Below are positions 43,797-56,500 of a DNA stretch of 64,000 bases, one piece after another. The stretch covers positions 682,001-746,000 of the forward strand of contig JANATF010000003.1 in assembly GCA_029449245.1 (NCBI GenBank), written 5' to 3'. Under the pieces are notes generated by a model. It was not told the DNA's origin, did not search any database, and saw only the letters and a program-made list of their open reading frames with translations. Made by a program: the position numbers and the translations under genes. Positions within the stretch are counted from its first letter, which is position 1. Each line of letters starts with the position of its first letter. This DNA comes from Mortierella alpina. Lineage: Eukaryota > Mortierellomycota > Mortierellomycetes > Mortierellales > Mortierellaceae.

Positions 43797-46528
43797 CTAG
43801 ATGGGCAGCTCGAAGCTGACGTTGATCTTGGCTTCACGGGCCATGTTGACCATTTTGCTCATCTGGACCGACTTCTTGGCAGCATCATCCAAATCATCAG
43901 AGGTGATGATACGGAGACCAGACTCGGCAATCAGCTTCTTGGCCTCATCGACCTCAGTACCCTGAAGACGGACAACGAGGGGGATCTGGAGGTTAAGAGT
44001 CGAGGCAGCGGCAATGATACCCTGGGCAATGACACGGCACGACATGATACCACCGAAAATGTTGGTGAAGATGGTCGTCACACGGGGGTCGGACGAAATG
44101 ATCTTGAAGGCCTCAGTGACCTGCTCAGCCGTGGCTCCACCACCGACATCCAAGAAGTTGGCGGGCTCACCACCGTGCAACTTGATGATATCCATGGTCG
44201 ACATGGCCAAACCAGCTCCGTTGACGAGGCATCCGATCGATCCATCCAATCCAATGTAGTTGAGGTTGTACTTGGCAGCAGCGACCTCACGAGAGTCCTC
44301 CTGGGAGACATCGCGAAGGGCGTGGACCTCCTTCTGGCGGAACTCGGCATTGTCATCAAAGTTGATCTTGGCATCCATGCAGATAACTAGCAAATATATG
44401 AAAATATCATTCAAAGTAAGCATCCTTTGCCTTAACAATGTAACTGGCAGGCCATAGAGCAACGACAATGGGATCCACAATCTTACCTTCGTGATCGGCA
44501 GACTCGGCCATGGGGTTGATCTCGACCATGGTGGCATCCTTCTGCATAAAGAGATCGTACAAGTTGATCATGGTATCGGTGGCCTGGTCAACGCACTTGG
44601 GGGTGAATCCCATGCGCTCAGCAAGGTCGCGGACAGCAGCACGGTCAACACCCTTGTTGATGTCGATGGGCAACTGGAGGATAGCCTCGGGGTTCTCGGC
44701 AGCGACGGACTCAATGTCAACACCTCCCTGGGAAGAGGCGACCATGACGGGACCCTCGGACTTGCGGTCCATGAGGACAGCGAAGTAGTACTCGCGACGA
44801 ACGTACTTGCGCTCGCAAATGTAGACAGAGTTGCAGATCTTTCCGGCAGCGCCAGTCTGCTTGGTCACCAGCTTGTGTCCGAGCATCTGGTCGGCGAACA
44901 TCTTGGCCTCAGTGGGACTATTATAGTTGTATCACAGATCAGATGAAACCAAACACGTCAATTCCAAGCCCGAGAGATGTCGCCATGCACGGTTCCATAT
45001 CAGAGGCAGATGTACGACAACAAGACTTACGAGAAGATGGTGCGGACACCTCCCTTCAAACCAGAGTCGAAGGTACCCTTACCGCGACCACCAGCCAAAA
45101 CCTGGGCCTTGATGACCATGTCCTCAGTTCCTATAAGGATGAAGAAAAAAAGCAGTAGACAGAGTTGACTGTTAGAAACAAGATCATGCCGTCTGCGCTG
45201 AGCAACTTTGTTCGTATCCTGGTCCTGGTTATCACTGTCATCATCATCATCATTATCATCATCGCTAAGGCTGTTCTGCCGTTGTTGAATTTCGGAGGTG
45301 GCACAAAATGCTACACTCAGCGCCCGTGCCGTGCGCACCCATCCCTCTGCGATTGTCCGTCCTTGTGGCACATGTGGCACCTTGAACTTTGCTGATCAAT
45401 GGCTCGATCCAACAGTGCACCGCATAACGCACGCTAGGATCGATATCGCATTCCTCTGTGTGATCTTCCAGCTAACACGTGCATGATGCACGGGACGATC
45501 TAATTACAACTCCCTTGCCCACGCTACGAGTCATGAGCGATAGCGCGGAAACGTGTGCTATGCAGCAATACATACCGAGGCTCTCGGCGACCTTGTAGGC
45601 CTCAGCGCCGGTCTTGGCAACACCACCACGGGGAGTCTTGATTCCCTGCTTCTGGAGAAGGTCCATCGACATGTACTCGTGGATAGACAGGAAACGCTTC
45701 TGCTGCTGGGCAGCAGGGTTCATGCGGGGCTACAAAAAGGGGGAAAATAGAATATCATGACGGGCAAATATGTGAGTCGGTGATGTCTAGGCACGATGAG
45801 AGGGTGAGAGGAGAGTTGTTGGAGATGCAAAGTGTGTTTGGGCCAACCGGCTCCCACACGGTCCGCAATCCGCCGTCAACTGTACACACACCCAACAAGG
45901 TTAGGACAAAGATGGGGAAGGCGTGATGAATATATAAAGGCAATCGCGGGGATCAGAGTACAACATCACAACAGAGAGCGATCGCGATCGCTGAAGCCAG
46001 CCCTGAGCAACAGATGCACTCTCGTTCCTGTGCTCGTGGTGGACGTTCATCGTCAACCGGTGGCCAGTCTGGTTGCGCTATTTTTTTTCTGTTGTGTATT
46101 TTTTTTTCAGTTCCCCCAGAGTTCTGCCGTTCATCGGGTCTGTTTATGGTTCGTCGGGAACAATTCATCCTGCAAGGATGATCGGGTTGCAGCAACGGTT
46201 GTGACGAATGATGGTGCAGAGCAGAAACGGCTGCTGGGACAAGATGAGGTTGCCTCCTGGTGTCGAGCTGGTGCTGTGTGCGCGATCCTGAAGCTCAATC
46301 CCGCTTGGTTCCCCAAATATTCTCAGGCACCCCCATAAAAATAGTTCATGTAAATAGAAAAAAAAACCAAAATGGGCAGCCCGGCGTGCTCGTTCGTGTG
46401 CTGCAGGCTGATGCGAGCAGCAAGGACGCGCCGGGCGCGGACGGAGTGGGGCAGCCCAAGGGTGGACAGGCAGCAACACATACCATGGCCTTGGCAAGAG
46501 CCGAGGCAGATCGGATGGTGCGGAACAT
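43797..46528 (-). CDS. LSC2: Succinyl-CoA ligase, beta subunit, mitochondrial
   Basis: Beta chain of the TCA-cycle enzyme that converts succinyl-CoA, nucleoside diphosphate and phosphate to succinate, NTP and CoA. Five exons: 46528-46484, 45729-45576, 45130-45031, 44917-44487, 44386-43797; 439 aa in one frame. Exon 1 is a short mitochondrial presequence ([15 protein letters not shown]). The mature protein starts near [20 protein letters not shown]-grasp features follow ([24 protein letters not shown] with metal-binding Glu/Asn), then the ligase domain with [14 protein letters not shown] and [18 protein letters not shown]. Intron 1 is long (754 bp). It is divergent from the cytochrome bc1 subunit gene, 304 bp between the two starts. 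Confidence 0.95.
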
Positions 46529-46832
46529 GATGAGAGTGAGGAGAGGGGAGAGAGTGGGGAGGGACAATGCGGATGCGAAGGATTGATCACGACCAAACAC
46601 ACAAATACAGAAAAAGAATTTTGTCGACGACACAACACACGTACGCCGCGTACGTGGGCCCGCCTCGTTGCGGCCCTTTCGTGATCCCGAAAAGCAAAAC
46701 ACTCGCACTTTTCATTCCACACCTCCTTCAACCATCTTCACATTCTCTTTGGGCAACGATCGAATCCTCGTTCCTCAAGCAGCACCCCTTTCTCTCTCTC
46801 TCGCTCTCTCTCTTCTCACTTCTTCTTCAACA

Positions 46833-47241
46833 ATGGCTGGCGGTAGGTGTCCCCCTTCGTGCCTGCTCACATCCACAGCCTCCGACAGGCCCCGATCCAG
46901 CCAGCAACTATCTCACAAATTCCCGAAATCGCCAGAGGCTCCGAAGGGGCATTATCATCGTGTCCAAACCTCATCTAACCCGGAACACGGCTTTTCTTTC
47001 TTTTGCAATCCATTCCATAGGCAAATGGATGGGTTGGTGGGGACACTTGGGCGCCCCCAAGCAGCGCGGTATCGTCACCTACACCCTCTCGCCCTTTGAG
47101 CAGCGCGCCTTTGCCGGTGCCCTTCACCAGGCCGTCTTCAACACCTTCCGTCGTGTCAGCGGCCAGGCCTTCTACATTGCCGTTCCCATGGGTCTCGCCT
47201 ACGGCATCTTCACCTGGGGCAAGGAGAACCACCGTACGTGA
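46833..47241 (+). CDS. QCR8: Cytochrome bc1 complex subunit 8
   Basis: Small ubiquinone-binding subunit of respiratory complex III in the inner mitochondrial membrane. Exon 1 is only 10 nt (ATG GCT GGC G, 46833-46842). Exon 2 starts at 47021 and reads KWMGWWGHLGAPKQRGIVTY, then LSPFEQRAFAGALHQAVFN and FRRVSGQAFYIAVPMGLAYG, which is the family pattern including the single transmembrane helix. As drawn the protein ends at GKENHRT (76 aa), shorter than known homologs, which carry another ~10-20 residues. A possible donor (C then GTACGT) sits at 47234, so a final exon may exist, but I could not identify one. Head to head with LSC2. Confidence 0.85.
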
Positions 47242-47700
47242 TGCGCCTGTTTTTGCTCGTTTCTGTCATCGCCTGTCACCTTTTCAATAGTTTTTTGGAT
47301 CGCCTTGGACACTCGGGAGACATTAGCATTTCGGAAACGGACTGGATCTCGCGGAGGAAATGACACCTCGGTGTGTTTCGTTCATGGATTTCACAGACAG
47401 TTGCTAGTCCCTGGACAACTTTGGGCGGGGGACATGATCAATTGGTATCTCTTCGTCTTGACTCACCCGCACTCTGCCTGATTCCGATTTCTTGACAATA
47501 GAGTGGAGACTCAGCAAGGAGGGTCATGCCTACCATGGCGACCACTAAAGTGGGAGTCTGAGCAATAATAGCATGCCGATGGTACGACGATAGAAACCCG
47601 CGACGAAATAAATAATTGTGATAATCATAAGCATACTCTATTCGGTGCCTGAGGCATCCATGTTGTTGTTTCTCTCGTTCCAGAGACAAGTTCCTTTCCC
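47242..47700. other. Intergenic between QCR8 and TRM13
   Basis: 3' flanks of two convergent genes. It may contain a missed terminal exon of QCR8; otherwise nothing recognised. Confidence 0.5.
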
Positions 47701-49473
47701 TCACATCGTCCCGACGATGGCTCCACTCTCGACACTCTCTTTCGTGTACTCGATTGCTTTGGCCTGCCGGAAGCCACATTCGCGCACAAGGTACATACAT
47801 CTAGCCATATCTAAGAGTTTCTTGCACCTCTTTCCCAGTACGCGTCGTTGATCCCTCGTCATGATCGTCTCATCCTTGTCATTTTCCAAAGATGTTTTGG
47901 TCGCCGCATCTTTGCCTGGTCTTGCAACTAACGAGCTTTCCTCCTGCTTGCCCAGTGTGGCCCATCCTGTGAGTTTAATGATCCAAGGAATCCACTCTTC
48001 CAATTGCTTCTCCGAGACTCCATGCTGTGCCTGGTCGAGCGTAGATGCCCCCTCAGCTTGGCTAGAGCTGTGGACCATCGCATCCTGGTCGCTCTCTGCT
48101 CGTTTCCGCTTCTTGACCACAGTCGCATTCACTAGCTCAAGCAAGAATGGCTTGGCAACGACAAGGGATGGATCGCAAATACCATGGCAGCAGGTCGCGA
48201 AACAAATCGAGTACAGATCCTGCTGGGCCTCCTTATTGGCATGTTGTCTGGACAGCTGATGCTGCTCACTCATCCATGCAAGCGCCAAGTCCGTGGCAGG
48301 TCCGCAAAAGTGTTTTGAGATGCAAACATAGTGCGTAGGGATAACTGTTGACGACTCCTGTGGATCCACTTGCCCTCCACCCTCAGTCCACTCGGATCTA
48401 GCCACACCGGGCTCCGTCTCGTGGATGAGCTGAAGGTCCTGAAGCATCAGATCCCGCACATCCTTTGTGATCCGCAAGAGTCGAGGCTTCAGCGGGCGCG
48501 CTTGTGTGCGGATCATATAATCGACTTGGTTTCTAGACCGGAACTTTTGACGGTCGAGCAGGACAAAGTTGAAGGGTTCGATCCCTACGGTGGATGTATC
48601 TGTTGATGAAGAGTTGTCTCCAGTACGCTCAGAAGCAACGGTCTCCAGAACCAGCTGGAGATGCCGCGAGAGTCCTCCAGTTCCTGCGCCAAACTCTACG
48701 AACACGGCTCTCCTACTTGATGGATCTTGATCTCCTTGGGTGTGAGAGCTCTCTGGCAAGCCGATGTCCTGGTCGCTGCGGGTATCCTTGAGGGCTGCAC
48801 TCAACAGTCCGATGGTGCTCATGGCCTTAATCAGCTGAGACTCTTGAGCGAGATGCCTCTTCTTTTTTGCACCAGCTTCTGAAAACAGGTTCTCGTACGA
48901 CTTGTGGCATGGGTACACTTTGTTGAATTCGCCTTGGTCGTCCAGCTCCTGATCGTGCTCTCTGTCGCGACGCCCATTGCGGCCCATCTTCCACTCTTCG
49001 GGTCCGTCAAACTGATCCAGCACCTCCCTGACCCAGTGCGAAGGCTCTTTTGAAAAGACTCGTTCAATAGCCAGTAAAAGGTCTTTCGGGATATCCTTTG
49101 GATCGACAGGCTGTTCCTTTGCTAACCGCTTTGCATCCTCTGGATCGATGTACGATCCCTCAGACTTTTCCTTCTCGATTTGCTCCTGCTTTGATTGTGC
49201 TAGGCAGGCCTCTTTCTGGTGATGGCCACACAGAACCTTATGGGCGTCATACTCTGGCTGAAGGAGATCCTTGCGTGATTCGAGAAAGCGCTTCAGCTGC
49301 TCCTGGTGCTGCTCGTCGGTCCAAGAGCCGGCTGCTGGGAAGTGCTCCTGTTCCAAGTGCCTGATCCGCAGCAGGAGTGCAGGAGACAGCTTTGCAGGCA
49401 GCTTGCAGTGTCTGTATCTCTGCTGCTTGCTCCCCCAGAGGGAGTGCTGGCAGATCACTGGTGGGAGCTGCAT
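47701..49473 (-). CDS. TRM13: tRNA 2'-O-methyltransferase TRM13
   Basis: 590-aa AdoMet-dependent enzyme expected to 2'-O-methylate position 4 of certain tRNAs. The N-terminus carries the CCCH-type TRM13 finger (CQHSLW, YRHCKLPAKL, then VLCGHH). The catalytic domain has the SAM-binding motif FVEFGAGTGGLSRHL near residue 250, YVCISKHFCGPATDLAL, CFATCCHGICDP, and the conserved C-terminal helix RCKKLLDMARCMYLVRECGF. The start at 49473 (MQLPPVICQ) puts the finger at the N-terminus; the longer frame to 49560 adds a hydrophobic stretch not expected for this enzyme. It is about 100 residues longer than the yeast protein because of polar inserts. Divergent from PIF1 with 228 bp between starts. Confidence 0.9.
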   Translation of the reverse strand: MQLPPVICQHSLWGSKQQRYRHCKLPAKLSPALLLRIRHLEQEHFPAAGSWTDEQHQEQLKRFLESRKDLLQPEYDAHKVLCGHHQKEACLAQSKQEQIEKEKSEGSYIDPEDAKRLAKEQPVDPKDIPKDLLLAIERVFSKEPSHWVREVLDQFDGPEEWKMGRNGRRDREHDQELDDQGEFNKVYPCHKSYENLFSEAGAKKKRHLAQESQLIKAMSTIGLLSAALKDTRSDQDIGLPESSHTQGDQDPSSRRAVFVEFGAGTGGLSRHLQLVLETVASERTGDNSSSTDTSTVGIEPFNFVLLDRQKFRSRNQVDYMIRTQARPLKPRLLRITKDVRDLMLQDLQLIHETEPGVARSEWTEGGGQVDPQESSTVIPTHYVCISKHFCGPATDLALAWMSEQHQLSRQHANKEAQQDLYSICFATCCHGICDPSLVVAKPFLLELVNATVVKKRKRAESDQDAMVHSSSQAEGASTLDQAQHGVSEKQLEEWIPWIIKLTGWATLGKQEESSLVARPGKDAATKTSLENDKDETIMTRDQRRVLGKRCKKLLDMARCMYLVRECGFRQAKAIEYTKESVESGAIVGTM

Positions 49474-49701
49474 GGGATTCGAAAAGCGATTGGCAATGCA
49501 AAGGGACAACGAGAGCAATAGACAAAAAGAAAAAAAGACCAGAAACGACAAAGCGGTCACCCAAAGGCACTTTGTTTTTTTTTGGTGGCACCCACGCTCC
49601 CTTTTCTTACCCTTGCTTGGCTGGCCCCTTGTTCCATTCAGTCCTCACTCTCTCCCTCGACAAGCAAACAGCATCCTTCTTCGCTGGACGACTAGTGCCC
49701 A

Positions 49702-52700
49702 ATGGCGAGCGCATTCTTCAGGGACCGCGCACTCAACCAGCCCATTCTTCTGCTACGGAGCACTCTCCGGGGGCGCAATGGCTATCTCTGCAGCCAGGCA
49801 TGGCTCAGGTCCCACCACAAGGGTGCCGCCACGCAGTCCTGCTCGCTATCAAGGAACTACCACAGCAAAATGCTTGGAAGCAGCAGCAACAACTTTTATT
49901 CCAAACACAACTACAGCAACGGCAGCAGCAACGTCTTTGAGCGGCACAATAGACACGGTCTGTATGCTCGCAGTAATATCCTGTTGCTCGGATCACACCA
50001 CCGAGGCAAGCTGGCCACACTGTCTGCACGGGGATACTCGACAGCCATGGCATCACAAGCAGACGAAAATAGTCCACAGCACCTGCAGCATCATAATATA
50101 CTGCCGGCCGATACCCCCCTCCAACTCTCGAATGAGCAGAGGTACTTGCTGCGGAAAGTCATCGAGGACAAAACGTCCGTCTTCTTCACTGGCTCGGCCG
50201 GAACAGGAAAGTCAGTGCTGCTGCGACAGTTGATTCAAGATCTGAGGCAGGTCTATAAACCAGGACAAGTAGCTGTAACGGCATCGACAGGCATCGCGGC
50301 TTGTAATATTGGAGGATGCACGTTACATTCCTTCGCAGGCGTCGGTCTTGCCTCTGGAACTGTTGAGCAGCTGATGGTGAAGCTGGACGAGAAGAAAAGA
50401 AACAAGGCCCGATGGAGAAAAACCAAAGTTTTGATCATTGACGAGAGTACGTGTACAAGGCGTGTTGCACCCGTCGGCATCAGGATCAAAATGGTATAGG
50501 GAAAATCCTAATCGAGCGGTGTGTTTATTTGCTTACAATAGTTTCTATGGTGGATGGCGCGCTGTTTGACAAACTCGAAGAGATTGCGAGGCGAGTAAAG
50601 AAGAACGACAAGCCCTTTGGCGGCATCCAGGTAAGTTAGGCATATGCCTCGTTTTCTGCACTTGTGCCATTCTGTACAAGTACTGACCACACCTGCGTTT
50701 TTTTTTTTTTTTGTACCAGTTGATTGTCACAGGAGACTTTTTCCAGCTGCCACCAGTCGCCAATACATCTCACACACTTCAGGATCCCACAATGTCCCCG
50801 ATCATCTTTCCGCCAAGTCCAGCAAGAGCTAGCCTCTCGGGTTCGAGATCAACCAGCACGATTGTTCAGCGAGACTCTGCAGATTATCTTGATCACCAGG
50901 ACGAAGTCCCGTACTTTGAAGGCGAGTTCAGTGCTCCTCTCCCTACAGCAGACGCCGCGGCTGCGCTTACACCTGAAGTTCAACAACAATCGCCATTACT
51001 TTGCTTTGATGCAAAGTCGTGGAAGACATGTATCGAGTACACGCTACAGCTCACAGAGGTGTTTCGGCAGCGGGATCAACGGTTTATCAATATGTTGACA
51101 GAGATGCGTCATGGAAAACTGTCGGACGAAACTTGCCGCATCTTCAAAGAACTGGAGCGGACACCGCAATATCCGGACGATGGCATCCAGGCGACAGAAC
51201 TCTTTGCTCTCCGGAGAGAGGTTGAGACGGCGAACCACCGACATTTAGCGGATCTTGCAGGACCGGTCTATGTATATCAACCCCGCGACCATGGACCGTG
51301 GAAGGAAGTGATGGATCGCGTGTGCATAGCGCCTACGCGACTGCAGCTCAAGGAAAACGCTCAAGTGATGCTGATCAAGAATCTGACGCCGACGCTAGTC
51401 AATGGATCGATGGGTGTTGTAGTTGGTTTTCAAAAGGATAATACTGTCGACATGGAGACGGGCGAATTAGTCACAAGTCATTTTCCTGTAGTCCGGTTTG
51501 TAGGCGAGGAAGATGACTTGGTCATCCGGCCCGAAGAGTGGAAGCTGGAATTACCCGATGGCGAAGTCTTGGGATCGAGAATCCAGGTGCCACTGATCTT
51601 GTCTTGGGCTATGAGTAAGTTCATGAACATTCTTGACTGCTCTGTCGAATCCATTGTGGGCTGCAGCACTCGTGGTGTTCACGTCCACCTTTATCATCAC
51701 CTTTAGGCATCCACAAATCTCAAGGCCAGACAATCGAGCGGCTCAAGGTTGACATGGGCAAAATCTTTGAAGCTGGCCAGGCCTACGTGGCTATATCACG
51801 AGCAACTACGCTTGAAGGACTTCAGGTCGTTAATTTCAACAAGCGCTCGGTACTAGCGCATGATCGAGTCGGTGCCTTCTACGACGGCTTGGTCAGCGTT
51901 CAAGAGTTGATGAATCTGGAGAAGCAGGTGGTCCAGGAACAACTGAAACTAGGAGGAAAGAGGAGGAGAAGCAAGAAGAACCTGAAGGCAATTGAGGCTG
52001 CTGCTTACGAGACTCTGACAGCTTCAAGGACTAAGCAGGTCAAAGAGACCTTGGCTGAGGACCCGGGAATAGAGAATCAAAAAGCGCAGCAGGAACCGAT
52101 CTGGAGGGAGGATGTCGAGGAATTGTCACTGCCTGTAACAGCCGCATCATTGTTGTCAGCACCAACCACCTTGGTGCCATCATCACCGCCCGCTCCTCCA
52201 GTGACTTCAACAAAAGCCGTGCCATCATCACCATTATCGACTTTTAAAGCGACGGAGGCGGTGCTTACAACTTCCATGGGCGCACCTGTGAAAGCAAGTT
52301 CGGTGTCTTACAACACAAGCAGGAAATCCAAGCCAGTATCTTCAAAGGCTTCAATGCCGTCATCATGGCCAACGCCAAAGTGGCTTCAACAATCGCCGTC
52401 TGCATCATCCAGTATGCCAGAGTCGTTGTCTGCGACTGCCACACGACCTACCAGATCGAACCCACTGCCCCTCAAATCGACATCATCTGTGAGACCATGG
52501 TACAGTGGCTCAAAGTCTGCGCCCTCAACCGCTGCTGCAGCAATCACATCGTCTACGGCGAGTAACCCCGCTACTACCCCACATCCATCCGCTTCTAAAA
52601 CGGCAACTACTCCACCAAAATCCTATCAGCCATCATCGATCGATAATCCAAGACAGGAAGTGTCAGTGGTACCAGCCGCAGAAGCACCCTCGACTTTCAT

Positions 52701-53178
52701 TCCTCCCGCAGCACGGAAAACGTATGAGACCAAGAAGCCTGTACCGTTTACTGGATCGCGTGCAACGTCCACAGGACGATGGGCGTCTCGCGATACAAGG
52801 TCCGTCATTGCGAGATCAGGGGTTACACGGACGAACGTTTCTTCTTCAGCATCTTCGTCACCTGTACATTCTGAAGGAAAAACGACTTTGACCACGTTCA
52901 AGAATGTGCCAGCTACCCAAGCATCATCGTCGACATCCACTTCAGCCACTGCCTCACAATGGTCAGGATCCAAGCCAAGGTCTGGCAGCATCACAAGTCA
53001 GGGTCCAGCGACGGCTGCAAGAACCGCACCCAGGTCACCGCCTCGAGGATTGGCCCCGTCTCCGTCCTCCAGTGCGACCACAAAGTCGCGCGAGCAGAGT
53101 GCGCCATGGAATGAAGGAACTGTTGTCAGCCAGAGCCGACAGAGAACGACGTTCATCGTGCCAGCCCGTCGACGCTAA
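49702..53178 (+). CDS. PIF1: PIF1-family 5'-3' DNA helicase
   Basis: 1,066-aa superfamily 1B helicase that unwinds G-quadruplexes and RNA-DNA hybrids and acts in mtDNA and telomere maintenance. Four exons: 49702-50446, 50542-50630, 50720-51614, 51707-53178. An Arg-rich, acid-free N-terminus ([20 protein letters not shown]) fits a mitochondrial presequence. Motifs: Walker [14 protein letters not shown] near 164, [13 protein letters not shown], Walker [18 protein letters not shown] (across intron 1), [28 protein letters not shown] and [17 protein letters not shown]. After residue ~680 comes an unusually long Ser/Thr/Pro-rich disordered tail of about 385 residues. AATAAA follows 83 bp after the stop. 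Confidence 0.95.
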
Positions 53179-53260
53179 GTTGTTGGGTCGATTTTTTTTT
53201 TCCATTTTCTGATTATCTTTTTTCACACTTTGTCATGTTTGTATAGTAAGATGTATTTGT

Positions 53261-53266
53261 AATAAA
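53261..53266 (+). terminator. Polyadenylation signal of PIF1
   Basis: AATAAA 83 bp after the PIF1 stop; a GT-rich stretch with TTTTTG follows. Confidence 0.6.
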
Positions 53267-53509
53267 ATCAAGCTCAAAGCAATGGTCTAGAATGAAAGAG
53301 TGAGGAGTGGGGGGTGTGGGAAATCTAGAAACGCGTTGTGTGTTTTTCAAAAAATAAGAAAAGATGTAGGAAATTTCGTTTACGCGCGTATGAAACGCTT
53401 TTTCGTGTATGTAGTAGGCATGTAGCTTTGTCGTGTGATGTAGTGGCCTACTACTGATTTGTCCAACTCTTGCGTTTGTGATGAGCTACTGGCTTTTTTT
53501 TTATCATTC

Positions 53510-56500
53510 TTATAGGCCCAACTCTCGCTTGCTGTATTCGTATACAACATATGAGATGCTGACGGCAGGCACGACCTATACACAGATGAGTCAATGCAAT
53601 ATATCAGTCCACGGTCTTCATCTTCCTCACATTAAAAAAAATATATCGAGGTAGCAGCACGCAACAAAACATACCTTGGTGAGGGTAGGAACCATGCCCT
53701 TGTAGAAGCCGCGGATGCCATCCTGTTCAAACGTCTTTCGGAACACATCCAGCGTGGAAGTGTATGTCTGTGGATGCTGAGGAGTTCCTTGTGCTTGTAA
53801 CCTACGATATGCACCAGAGAAACAAGACACGATGAGTAACCCATAGTGCCAAACCAGCTGCTTAGACCTCCGTTGCAATAAGGACCCTTCAAAAAACCAA
53901 AAAAAGCCTTACCTCGTACGAACAAGACTCAGTGGGTAGACACTGGTCGCTCCTACGCTTCCACTGATGGTTCCACAGGCCAGCAGTACAAACACACTGG
54001 GTCTCTCCAGCGACTTTTCTTCACTACCCGCATCTCCCTCATGAAGACCTGCCTTCCAGCGCATGTATCCAAACTTCAGCGTCTCAAAGACTGAAAGATC
54101 AATGGCCGCATAAGGAAAGATGCCTACGAGAGAAGGTCCCAACCCGCGATAGAACCCTCGAAGTCCCGCTCTTTGCCACATCTCTCGCGCCACAGACCGG
54201 ATACATGGTTTCCGTGATTCTGCCGCCGACAATGCACTAGCGCCTGAAGAAGATCCTGCTCTTGTTAACGAAGATGATGATGATGATACCAACGAGGATC
54301 CGTGACTTTTCTGGGACCTGCCCGTCGAAGACATGATTCGGGTCTTGATCGTCTCTAGTGGGTAGATCGAGAACTGAGATACCAATCCTGCGATGCCTCC
54401 TGCCAAAAACCGTCCTGATGTCGCAATCTCGGGTACATGTGCCACACTATTATGACCCTTGCCTCCCGAGGCAGCTGAATGCTGCTGTTGTTGCTTCAGG
54501 GTCGGATGCACCGTCAGTGAGGGCAGATGGGCGACAATAAAGGCTTTGCTGGTCTCATAGGTGTAGAATTTGATGGCAGACTCTGGTGCAATCTTGATGA
54601 TGTTGAGTCCATTGCCACGGAAGAACGTCTTGAGGCCGCCTTGATGGTGCAGTTCCGTAATGGCTGTCCAGAGCAGGCGTTGTTTCATTGGCGCAACCGC
54701 CGTGGAGCTTTTGAATCCGGGTATAAGCTTGAGTCCAGACTGCGCCACTGGACCTGTCAACACTGGCACAGAGTTGGTAATGAGGTATACTTTGAGACGA
54801 TCCAGAGGTGCCGTGGCTTCATAAAAAACCCCCCATCAAAAGTGCAAGAAAGGATGCAAGTTTGTGTGAGTGACTTGTAATGCGAACAGTATCCATCTTT
54901 TCCCGTGGACAAAATGAAAAACGATCCTGTAACTCTTGCCCGAGTCTCTTTTTCTCACCTGTTCTCGAAACTGCACCCGCAACGGCTCCAGCTAAAAGGT
55001 ATCTGGCCACATAGTCATTGTCGGAGGGCGGCATGACCACATCTCCATCGACTCCAACCTGCGCAACGACCTCCTGCACATAGTGGTAAATCTCCTTAAG
55101 CGTTGGTTCGCGTGGAAGCAGCTAAGCAAGTGTTCAACAATGAATCAAGAGTTGACATTAGCAATTTTGTCTGTGGCAGTGAGGTAAGGGCGGCGTTTTT
55201 CTTCTAACTGTGCCGCGTGTACACAATGGTTGGTATCCAAATGAGCTCTGTTGCCAATCCTTCTCTGCTTTCCAGTGTCTGTGCTAACAATAGCTCTCAT
55301 GCGGCAGATGGACCACTTCCTCATTAATTACATTTTCGTTCCTGATCGGTTTCTGTCTGTGTCCACTTTTGTGCGTGATTTTGGTTGAAAAAAAACACGA
55401 GCCATCCGTGCACATATTTCTGTGTCGCGATCTCTTCCCTTATGAAAAAAGGGTTCCTGAGAAACTCTTGTCCGTCATATTTTGACGTCCTGTCCAAATG
55501 CATTGCATCCTGACGTCCAACTACCAAGAAAACACACACAGCCATTTGCCACTATGCACCACTCCTTTCTGTGTGGGCTGTTCAAAGACTTACCACCAGA
55601 AAATCACGCCATTCTTCAAAGTCGATAGCTCCATCGCCGTCCTTGTCCATGGCACTGATAAACTGCTTCAGTTCTGCATCCGACATGTTGATCCCTGCCT
55701 TGGCTAACGAAGCCTGCAACTCATCAGCTTGGATTTCTATAATTGATCGTGAGAACGACGAATCAGGGGATTGTCCACATTAGCAAAACCATTCAGGGCG
55801 AGCGACCAAAAAGCGCTAGTGTCACAAATGGCGTCAATAAGAGCAGGCTGGCTTTACCGTTGTCGTTATTATGGTCGATCTCCCGGAACAGATTCCATAA
55901 CCTCTCCTCCTTCTCCTCCAGAAAGACCTCAAAGTCGTCATAATGAACCTGCCGCTGTTTTGAGGAAGTCGACAAATGGTCCTCGTCTCCGTGCCTGATC
56001 TCCGATCCGTTCTCCTGCTCACTTACGCCACCCTGATGACTCCTGCTGCTGCTGCTGCTATCGCCTTCCATTGATTCCTGGTTGCTGCTGCCGTCCTGAT
56101 TTAGGGTCCCCGCACCAAGGTTGTTCCGGTGCAGCTTTCTAGAGTGACAGAGCTGTAACAGCTCGTCTGCATAACGCCGCTGCACATTCTCGTCCGGCGT
56201 TACTTCCGCAAAGAAGCCGACCAGGGCGTTGGCGTCCAAAAAGTCTGTCTTCTTTTTGCCGAGCTGATGGAACTGTTTCCGGATCCGGTTCTGACGTTCT
56301 TCCCGCGATTCGTAATGTGGTGGGTTGCCGACTCGGTGATCCGGTTGAGGTTCCTTGTCCAGGGGTTGTTCCTCTTGATTTTTGAGTTGTGATTGTTGTT
56401 GTTGTTGCTGCTGCTGATCTGGATCACTGTCTTCGGAGGGGAGAAACGTGGGATCGGAATCGGATTCGATGTTGCTGTGTGTGGAGGAGGATGGATCGAG

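Noticed and set aside
45832-46338. 168-codon plus-strand frame within LSC2 intron 1
   Set aside because: Falls inside a confirmed intron, includes T-runs, and shows no protein-like pattern, despite a TATATAAAG nearby.
48570-48595. T-arm-like gggttcgatcccta
   Set aside because: It lies inside the TRM13 coding sequence and has no flanking tRNA structure.
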